Shown here: positions 1 to 5,076 of the stretch, piece after piece
Layout: each line of letters begins with the position of its first letter
Position numbering within the stretch: the first letter of the stretch is position 1
Origin: JBEIUO01 sp964549785
GTDB lineage: Bacteria; Planctomycetota; Phycisphaerae; Phycisphaerales; UBA1924
Assembly (NCBI GenBank): GCA_964549785.1
Contig: CAZJXA010000204.1
Span: forward strand, 1 to 6,146
DNA: 6,146 bases
Reading direction: 5' to 3'
The notes under the pieces: generated by a model
What the model was told of the DNA's origin: nothing
Databases searched by the model: none
The model's input: only the letters and a program-made list of their open reading frames with translations
Position numbers and translations under genes: made by a program

Positions 1-2
1 TG

Positions 3-1067
3 ATTTGCCTGTCTGCCTGTCTGCTTATCTGCCCATTTGCCCTTGGCCAGCCCGCCCCCGACGGCATCGACTGGCGCACCATCGGCAGCCCCGGCAACGC
101 CCCCTACACGGGGTTCTCGGACCCGGATGCCCCGACGTTCGGCCGCGGCGGGGTGGGGTACGAATACCGCATGGGCCGCACCGAGGTGACGACCGGCCAA
201 TGGGTCGAGTTCTTCAGCGCGGCCCTTGCCCGGCCCGACCGGCTGCCCTTCGCCGACCTTGACTGGTGGACCACGCCGGTGTTGTGGGGGGGCCGCCCCG
301 ATCCGTCGTACCAAGGCCCCGGCACGCGGTTCATCGTGCGGCAGGACATCGCGAATGCCGAACTCATCCCCGCAGGAACCATCTCCTGGCGCATGGCGGC
401 AGTCTTGTGCAACTGGCTGCACAACGACAAGCGGACCGATCCCGCGGCCTTCATGTCCGGAGCGTACGACCTTACAACCTTCACCCCGGAGTTCGGCTTC
501 CCACAGTTCAACGACCAACGCACCCGAAGCCCCGGGGCGCGATACTGGATCCCCTCGCTGGACGAGTACATGAAGGCGGCCTTCTATGATCCCGATGGCG
601 AAGGGATCGGCCAGCCCCGCTGATGGCAGCAGCCCGACGGGAGCGACACCCCGCTCACCTACGGCCCCCCTCCCTCCTTCGGCGGCGACGGCACGGGCGA
701 GGCGAATGCGGGATTCCGCTTGCCGGGCTTTGAGGAAATCTACATCCCGCTCCTTTCCTACCCGGAGACCGTGTCGGCGTGGGGCCTCACCGACCTCGCG
801 GGTGGAACGCGTGAGTGGCTTGAAGACGTTTATATTGCTGGTCACCTGCGGCAGACGCGCGTGATCGACGGCACTTATCGCGGCGGTTCGGTTCAAGGCG
901 GCGATGGTGATGCGTTCTTGTATTACGGGTCGGACAGTCCATGGTCGAACTTCACACAACAAGGTTTTCGCCTTGCGAGTTCCGTGCCGTCACCCGGAAC
1001 GCTGCCTGCTGTCTGCGCGATTGTGCTGCTCATTAGGCGTTCGCGTAGGGTGTTAACCTTGAGGTAA
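3..1067 (+). pseudogene. SUMF1/FGE-fold secreted surface protein, 5'-partial, interrupted by in-frame TGA at 621-623
   Basis: One reading frame runs from the window edge to TAA at 1065-1067, broken only by TGA at codon 207 (621-623). Numbering from the first full codon at 3, residues 1-17 are a hydrophobic signal-peptide core ending ALGQ. Residues 24-40 read W-R-T-I-G-S-P-G-N, and the following MGRTEVTTGQWVEFF is the usual opening of a SUMF1 (formylglycine-generating enzyme-like) domain. After the TGA the same frame continues W-Q-Q-P-D-G-S-D-T, then GLTDLAGGTREWLED, RGGS (293-296) and GFRLA, all expected SUMF1 landmarks in order. The two active-site cysteines of true FGE, normally just after RGGS, are absent, so sulfatase activation is unlikely. 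The C-terminus (from residue 328) is VPSPG, a short hydrophobic stretch and RRSRR, resembling a PEP-CTERM sorting tail. The start codon lies before position 3. The family call is firm. Whether the TGA is a real mutation or a sequence error is open. Confidence 0.75.
621..623 (+). other. In-frame nonsense codon (TGA) inside the SUMF1 gene
   Basis: The sequence reads CGC TGA TGG CAG, giving R-stop-W-Q. Homologous SUMF1 proteins of this style usually carry an aromatic W/Y pair just before the 'P-x-G-S-D' stretch, so a TGG-to-TGA change would explain it. Frame is preserved on both sides, so this is a substitution and not an indel. Confidence 0.8.
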
Positions 1068-1082
1068 GTAACCCCTTCCGGC

Positions 1083-1102
1083 TGATTTCACGTGATTTCG
1101 CG
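1083..1102. repeat. Two tandem imperfect 10-nt units in the spacer before the dockerin-type gene
   Basis: TGATTTCACG is followed directly by TGATTTCGCG, and the junction creates the 8-bp palindrome TCACGTGA (1088-1095). It sits between the SUMF1 gene (stop 1065-1067) and the next start at 1197, so it could be an operator for the downstream gene. No -35/-10 pair is obvious, and short repeats like this also arise by chance. The rest of the 129-base spacer holds a 5-bp perfect hairpin, CCGGC-TTGTT-GCCGG (1157-1171), and the ribosome binding site. Confidence 0.3.
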
Positions 1103-1184
1103 ATCAACCGAATGCGTTATCGGCGCGGCGCGGTAGCCTGCTCATCGCCGAGGGAACCGGCTTGTTGCCGGGCCTCAAGGCATC

Positions 1185-1189
1185 GGAGA
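1185..1189 (+). promoter_or_regulatory. Ribosome binding site fixing the start at 1197
   Basis: GGAGA lies 7 bases before ATG 1197. The same frame is closed by TAG at 1134-1136, with no ATG, GTG or TTG between that stop and 1197, so this is the only sensible upstream start. Confidence 0.6.
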
Positions 1190-1196
1190 CACCGCG

Positions 1197-2135
1197 ATGA
1201 GAAAGATCGCAGCCCTCGAAGGGCAGATCATCGTGATCGCCAGCCGGGGTACGGAGACTCCAGCACCCTATTGGGAGTCTGGGTCAGTGGTCGTCCGGCT
1301 GAACAGCGTCAACACTGCGGCCATCAGGGCGTCGAGTGCTCAACCCGATCAAGCACCGTATTACCTCCGCCCATCGTCGGTGCTCGGCGGTGGCGCAATT
1401 GGGCTCGTTCCCTTCGCCGCGTACGAGTCGGACCACTCGCCCGGCAGCCTTAATTCCGCAACACCGCCCGCGACGGCCTATCCCTATCCCATCTATACGA
1501 ACTTCAACACGGGTTCGGCCATCCACGCCCTCACCGTCGCCTTTTACGGGCCCATCGAGATCGAGGGCACTGGCCCGGGCATCACGCTGTACCGTGTGAA
1601 CCCCGTCACCGGCTTCCTCGCCCCGATGCCCGAGTCGGCGTACACCACTTCGGTGGTCGATCGCCGGTTCCTCCGCATCAGCGGTGCCAACGACAGCCCG
1701 AACATCCTGCCGCAGGGCGCGTACCGCGTGTTCTTCAACATCACCGGCTCCAATCGATTGTTGTGTGATGACCTGCTGACCACGACCGCCGTGCCCGTCA
1801 AACTCCCCGATTCCGGCACCGAGTACGAGTTCTACCTGCGGGACGACTGCACCAGCGCGTGCAACTGCGCCACCACCCTCTGCTTCCTCGCCGATTGGGA
1901 CGCCGATNNNNNNNNNNNNNNNNNNNNNNNNNNNNNNNNNNNNNNNNNNNNNNNNNNNNNNNNNNNNNNNNNNNNNNNNNNNNNNNNNNNNNNNNNNNNN
2001 NNNNNNNCCGACGACGTCCTCGCCTTCCAAGCCGACTTCGATAACGGCAACGGCGACATCGACAGGGATGGCGACACCGACTCGGACGACACCGTCCTCT
2101 TCTACTGCCTGCACGACTTGGGCGGGTGCCCGTAA
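1197..2135 (+). CDS. Exported-type hypothetical protein with C-terminal paired dockerin-like calcium loops (interrupted by assembly gap)
   Basis: The body (about residues 30-220) is a beta-rich-looking Gly/Pro/Thr/Ser sequence that I do not recognise, with a stretch (GPIEIEGTGPGITLYRV) reminiscent of Ig-like or bacterial surface domains. The C-terminal part is clearer. C-N-C-A-T-T-L-C leads into a first Asp loop beginning D-W-D-A-D (residues 233-237), which runs into the N gap. After the gap come DDVLAFQADFDNG and a complete 12-residue loop D-I-D-R-D-G-D-T-D-S-D-D (287-298 as numbered with 100 Ns), ending LGGCP and TAA. Two EF-hand-like Asp loops ending in a Gly-Cys-Pro terminus fit the GC-type dockerin-like domains of Phycisphaerae surface proteins. 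The N-terminus, M-R-K-I-A-A-L-E-G-Q-I-I-V-I-A-S, starts like a signal peptide, but Glu and Gln interrupt its core. The total length is uncertain because of the gap. Domain call confident; function unknown. Confidence 0.75.
   Translation: MRKIAALEGQIIVIASRGTETPAPYWESGSVVVRLNSVNTAAIRASSAQPDQAPYYLRPSSVLGGGAIGLVPFAAYESDHSPGSLNSATPPATAYPYPIYTNFNTGSAIHALTVAFYGPIEIEGTGPGITLYRVNPVTGFLAPMPESAYTTSVVDRRFLRISGANDSPNILPQGAYRVFFNITGSNRLLCDDLLTTTAVPVKLPDSGTEYEFYLRDDCTSACNCATTLCFLADWDADXXXXXXXXXXXXXXXXXXXXXXXXXXXXXXXXXXDDVLAFQADFDNGNGDIDRDGDTDSDDTVLFYCLHDLGGCP
1908..2007. other. Assembly gap of exactly 100 Ns
   Basis: The run is exactly 100 Ns, the conventional placeholder for a gap of unknown size. It falls inside the first Asp loop of the dockerin-like domain. 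The two flanks stay in the same reading frame across 100 bases, which only requires the true length to be 1 modulo 3. Any reading of residues 238-271 of this protein is therefore meaningless. Confidence 0.97.
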
Positions 2136-2170
2136 ACCCGCGCACGTCGCCTGACTATCTCCAAATCCAC

Positions 2171-2206
2171 GCCCGCCCCGGCCCATCCGCCGACGGCGGG
2201 CTTTTT
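2171..2206 (+). terminator. Rho-independent terminator of the dockerin-type gene
   Basis: A perfect 7-bp stem, GCCCGCC (2171-2177) with GGCGGGC (2195-2201), is followed at once by five Ts (2202-2206). It lies 36 bases past the TAA at 2133-2135. The loop contains a competing short hairpin, CCGCC-GAC-GGCGG (2187-2199), with the same T-run. On the opposite strand no T-run follows the stem, so it serves the rightward gene and not mqnB. Confidence 0.8.
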
Positions 2207-2240
2207 CATTGGCTCCAACCCCGTCGCGTCCACCATCTGC

Positions 2241-2254
2241 GCCGTAATTACGGC
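2241..2254. repeat. Perfect 14-bp palindrome in the convergent spacer
   Basis: GCCGTAATTACGGC is fully self-complementary. It lies between the terminator of the rightward gene and the 3' end of mqnB, 35 bases past the mqnB stop on that strand. It could fold as a 5-bp stem with an AATT loop, or bind a dimeric protein. No T-run follows on either strand, so an intrinsic terminator is not supported. One such palindrome in about 6 kb is not statistically surprising. Confidence 0.4.
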
Positions 2255-2289
2255 CATCCCGCCTCCGCATTCAGCCGGTCGGCGTTCAT

Positions 2290-3063
2290 TCAGTTCAACC
2301 GCTTCGCCACCTCGCCCACCGTCGCGGCGAGTTGCTCCAGCGCGTCCGTGAGCCGCCACTCCTGGCGGTCGCGATCGCCGGTGGTATTGCTGATGATGCG
2401 GACTTCACCGAAGGCAACGCCCGCGTGTACCGCCGCGAGCGCCACCCCGGCGCCCTCCATGCCCTCGGCCACCGCTCCCGTCCGCTGGGCTACACGTCGG
2501 GCACCTGCATCGGTCCCGGAACAGGTCGAAACCGTGGCGATCGCTCCAACATGGAGGCCGAATCCGCGCAGCCATCGCAGCACCCATTCGGGTGGAGCGA
2601 GCGTGTCACCGCCCAGCAGGGGCGGAAACCCCAACGAAGCCAGCGACTGAAACCCTTGCGGCCCCTCGACGCCCTCATCGGCGATCACGATGGTACTCGC
2701 GGCGACCACGGCTCCGATCGCTAACGGCGGCGACAACGGAAGGCTGCCCGCGACGCCGATGCTGAGGACCAAGCCGTGCACCCGGGGGTCCAACAGCCGC
2801 GCCACCGCCCCGCAGGCGTTGGCCTTCCCGACCCCGGTTCGCAATACCTCAACCCCGGAAGTCACAACAACCGATCCCCATTCCGGCGGGATTTCCCTCC
2901 CCCCGCATCTCAACCCCCTGAACACCGCCGCGACTTCAGCGGCCGCCGCGACCGCAAACAGCACCCGCCGACCGGAAATCGAGAATCCGTCTGGTGAACC
3001 TTTTTCCACGGCGCGAGCGTACCAAGGTCGGCCCGCCCGCGGTTGGCAACCGCGAGAAAACAC
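2290..3063 (-). CDS. mqnB: Futalosine hydrolase (menaquinone biosynthesis, futalosine pathway)
   Basis: This is a nucleoside phosphorylase/hydrolase-fold protein (PNP_UDP_1 family) that fits futalosine hydrolase, which cleaves futalosine (or the aminodeoxy form) to hypoxanthine/adenine and dehypoxanthinyl futalosine in the cytoplasm. Landmarks, counted from the GTG at 3063: GVGKANA (77-83), SIGVAGSLP (101-109), ADEGVEG (128-134), TVSTCSGTD (177-185), EGMEGAGVA (200-208, with the glutamate expected to contact the ribose) and ISNTTGDRD (224-232, with the base-contacting Asp region), then W236 and a closing helix to TGA. The start is uncertain. GTG 3063, GTG 3009 and GTG 2964 are all in frame and none has a good ribosome binding site. 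The first 30 residues from 3063 look unlike the family, and starting at 2964 gives about 224 residues, beginning V-L-F-A-V-A-A-A-A-E, which aligns with the usual N-terminus. No other mqn genes are in the window. MTA/SAH nucleosidase is the main alternative, but the GMEG and ISN-x-x-GDRD context favours MqnB. Confidence 0.85.
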   Translation of the reverse strand: MFSRGCQPRAGRPWYARAVEKGSPDGFSISGRRVLFAVAAAAEVAAVFRGLRCGGREIPPEWGSVVVTSGVEVLRTGVGKANACGAVARLLDPRVHGLVLSIGVAGSLPLSPPLAIGAVVAASTIVIADEGVEGPQGFQSLASLGFPPLLGGDTLAPPEWVLRWLRGFGLHVGAIATVSTCSGTDAGARRVAQRTGAVAEGMEGAGVALAAVHAGVAFGEVRIISNTTGDRDRQEWRLTDALEQLAATVGEVAKRLN

Positions 3064-3085
3064 TGCCCGGCCCAGTGAAAGTTCC

Positions 3086-3106
3086 TGCTAGAATCGTTGT
3101 AATTCT
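3086..3106 (+). promoter_or_regulatory. Candidate extended -10 promoter with overlapping dyad, upstream of the adaptor gene
   Basis: TGCTAGAAT (3086-3094) matches an extended -10 element (TGn + TATAAT-like), 55 bases before the ATG at 3150. No -35 is evident at the normal distance, as is common for extended -10 promoters. An inverted repeat AGAAT-N7-ATTCT (3090-3106) overlaps it and could be an operator. A small hairpin, CCGAC-N7-GTCGG (3114-3130), follows in the presumed leader. mqnB is divergent, but I see no clear promoter for it here. Confidence 0.35.
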
Positions 3107-3149
3107 GAATCTTCCGACGCTCCTGGTCGGTTCAAGAAGTTGAGGCCCC

Positions 3150-5042
3150 ATGATCCACGTCCCCGCATCCACACCTGCGTTTGGTTCCTGTCGGGGGCTC
3201 GCCCTCAAGTGGGTTCTCTTCGCTACTGCCGGGCTCGCGGTCGCGGGGGGTGCCATCGTCGTGTCCCGGGGTGGTTCCACCACCGATCAAGCCTCCATCG
3301 CCACCGCGGATCGCACGACCGCTCAAAAAATGAGTTTCGAGATCACGTCCACCGCCGGCGGCGAGCTCGAGGCCCGCAACAAGGTCGAGATCCGAAGCCC
3401 GCTCGACCGCGAATCCACCATCGTCGCGATCGTCCCCGAGGGCATCCGCGTCAAGAAGGGTGAGACCCTCATCCAACTCAACGCCGAGGAAATCCAGGAC
3501 AAGATCGACGAGCAGACGACCCGTGTCCGCTCCGCTCGCGCCGAGAAGGTCAACGCCCAGAACTCGTACGACATTCAGGTAGTCGAGAACTCCACCAAAC
3601 TCCGCCAGGCTGAACTCGACGTCGAGGTCGCCAATCTCGACCTTGACCAATGGCGCTACGGCGACGACGCCAGCAAAAAGCAGGAACTCGACCTCGCCGT
3701 CCAGAAAGCCACGGTCGAACTCGAACGCCTCGCCGAGCGCTACGCCCGCAGCCAGGAACTCGTCGCCGAAGACTTCCTCAGCAAGAACGAGATGGACAGC
3801 GACGAGGCCGCCTACATCCAGGCCATCAGCGAATACCAGAAGGCCGCCCTGGCACGCAGCACCTACGCCAGTTTCGAGTCCCCCAAGGACGAAAAAACCA
3901 AGTACTCCGCCGTCGAGAAAGCCGTCGCCGAGTTGCAGCGGGTCAAACTCAACAACGTCAGCGAGCTCGAGATCAAAGAGAGCAAACGCGACATCCAGGC
4001 CAGCGAGTTCGAGCAGTCCGAAACGCTCCTCGCCAAACTCAAGACCCAGTTTCAGAACGCCACCGTCAAGGCCCCGCAGGACGGCCTTGTGGTCTATGGC
4101 ACCAGCGTCGATGGCAATCGCTGGGGCGGTGGTAACGGCCCCTTCCAGATCGGCCAGCAGGTTTACAGCAATCAACTCCTGATGATCCTGCCCGACACCT
4201 CTGAGATGGTCGCCTCGGTCCGCATCCACGAATCAATCGCTGGCCGCATCACGCCCGGCATGCCGGTCGATGTCAAAATCGACGCTGCGGGCGGGCGCGT
4301 CTTCCCGGGCACCGTCGAGACCATCGGTGTCATGGCCGAATCCGGCGGCTGGCGCGACCCCAACCTCCGCGAATACATCGTCCGCATCGGCCTCGAAACC
4401 GGCGACGCCGAGCTCAAGCCCGCCATGCGATGTGAAGCCCGTGTCGTGATGGACGGCGTCGAAGATGCGCTTGCCATCCCCCTTCAGGCAGTCTTCTCCG
4501 ACGGCCCCGTCCGCTTCGTCTATGAAGCCCGCGGCGGCAAGTTCGGCCGCGTCCCCGTTCGTGTTGGCCGTCGCTCCGACACCTTCGCCGAAATCAAAGC
4601 GGGTCTCGATCCCGGCGACACGGTCCTCCTTCGCGAACCAACCCCGGGCGAAGTTCTCAGTGAGCCTTGGGCACCCGCCGCCCTCACCCTCGCCGGATAC
4701 ACCACAGACGACAAAGGCCAAGTTATCGCCGAAGGCGGCGGCGGTCCCGGACAAGCCGGCGGCGGCCGCGCCGGTCGACCCCAGCGGGCAGCCGGCCCCG
4801 GCAAAGGGCGACCCGAAGGCACCGCCGATGGAAAGGGCACCACAGACGGCGGGCCCGGCCGATCGACGGCCGACACGAAACCTGGGCCCGATACCACTGT
4901 CGCGGCAGAGGAAAAGGCGGAGCCCGAGGCAACACCCATCGCCGCTGAACCCGCCGCGCAGACCGAGTCAGCGCCCACAACGCCCGCGCCCGTGACCGCC
5001 GACTCCGCCGAGACGGCGAAACAGAATTCCGGGCACTTGTGA
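3150..5042 (+). CDS. HlyD/AcrA-type efflux periplasmic adaptor (membrane fusion protein) with long disordered C-terminal tail
   Basis: The 630-residue protein links an inner-membrane transporter to an outer-membrane TolC-like channel. Order: an N-terminal membrane anchor (about 21-38), a first lipoyl half (about 67-115, with SPLDRESTIVAIVPEGIRVKKGETL), a long charged coiled-coil hairpin (about 113-300), a second lipoyl half (about 301-345, FQNATVKAPQDGLVVYG), a beta-barrel (about 351-420) and a membrane-proximal domain (about 423-520). The hairpin tip has R200-x3-L204-x6-S211, the RLS motif known for contacting TolC in AcrA- and MacA-type adaptors. Residues from about 529 are a Gly/Pro/Ala/Thr-rich tail absent from typical 350-450-residue adaptors. 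TGAGG (3141-3145) sits 4 bases before the ATG and is a modest ribosome binding site. Cys14 lies before the hydrophobic segment and does not form a lipobox. No permease or ATPase gene follows; the next gene is convergent, 34 bases away, so the partner must be elsewhere. Substrate unknown. Confidence 0.88.
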   Translation: MIHVPASTPAFGSCRGLALKWVLFATAGLAVAGGAIVVSRGGSTTDQASIATADRTTAQKMSFEITSTAGGELEARNKVEIRSPLDRESTIVAIVPEGIRVKKGETLIQLNAEEIQDKIDEQTTRVRSARAEKVNAQNSYDIQVVENSTKLRQAELDVEVANLDLDQWRYGDDASKKQELDLAVQKATVELERLAERYARSQELVAEDFLSKNEMDSDEAAYIQAISEYQKAALARSTYASFESPKDEKTKYSAVEKAVAELQRVKLNNVSELEIKESKRDIQASEFEQSETLLAKLKTQFQNATVKAPQDGLVVYGTSVDGNRWGGGNGPFQIGQQVYSNQLLMILPDTSEMVASVRIHESIAGRITPGMPVDVKIDAAGGRVFPGTVETIGVMAESGGWRDPNLREYIVRIGLETGDAELKPAMRCEARVVMDGVEDALAIPLQAVFSDGPVRFVYEARGGKFGRVPVRVGRRSDTFAEIKAGLDPGDTVLLREPTPGEVLSEPWAPAALTLAGYTTDDKGQVIAEGGGGPGQAGGGRAGRPQRAAGPGKGRPEGTADGKGTTDGGPGRSTADTKPGPDTTVAAEEKAEPEATPIAAEPAAQTESAPTTPAPVTADSAETAKQNSGHL

Positions 5043-5076
5043 AAGCCGCTCCGCGCTCCAGACACGCCGTGGCGCA

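Noticed and set aside
621..640. TGA read as tryptophan (alternative code) or as selenocysteine
   Set aside because: Three other genes in the window terminate naturally at TGA. The residue expected here is aromatic, not Cys/Sec, and no convincing SECIS-like hairpin follows.
2171..2206. Bidirectional terminator also serving mqnB
   Set aside because: The stem is symmetrical, but on the minus strand it is followed by GTGGATTTGG and not a T-run.
1284..2270. Minus-strand open frame spanning the N gap (328 codons)
   Set aside because: It stays open only because Ns hide stops, and it overlaps a terminator and the dockerin-type gene, which has recognisable Asp loops.
2126..2724. Plus-strand open frames across mqnB (174 and 130 codons)
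   Set aside because: They are antisense to conserved mqnB motifs and one begins upstream of the terminator; no homology-like pattern was seen.
3180..3200. Lipoprotein signal around Cys14 of the adaptor
   Set aside because: The cysteine precedes the hydrophobic segment and lacks the lipobox pattern, so a transmembrane anchor is the better reading.
3132..4229. Long open frame on the minus strand (365 codons)
   Set aside because: It is antisense to the lipoyl and coiled-coil part of the adaptor. Its Leu/Asp/Gly-rich sequence mirrors the Glu/Lys/Gln codons of the real gene and shows no family motifs.
5043..5076. Terminator between the adaptor and the methyltransferase
   Set aside because: Only a weak CGCC-GT-GGCG element is present at the edge, with a 2-base loop and no T-run.
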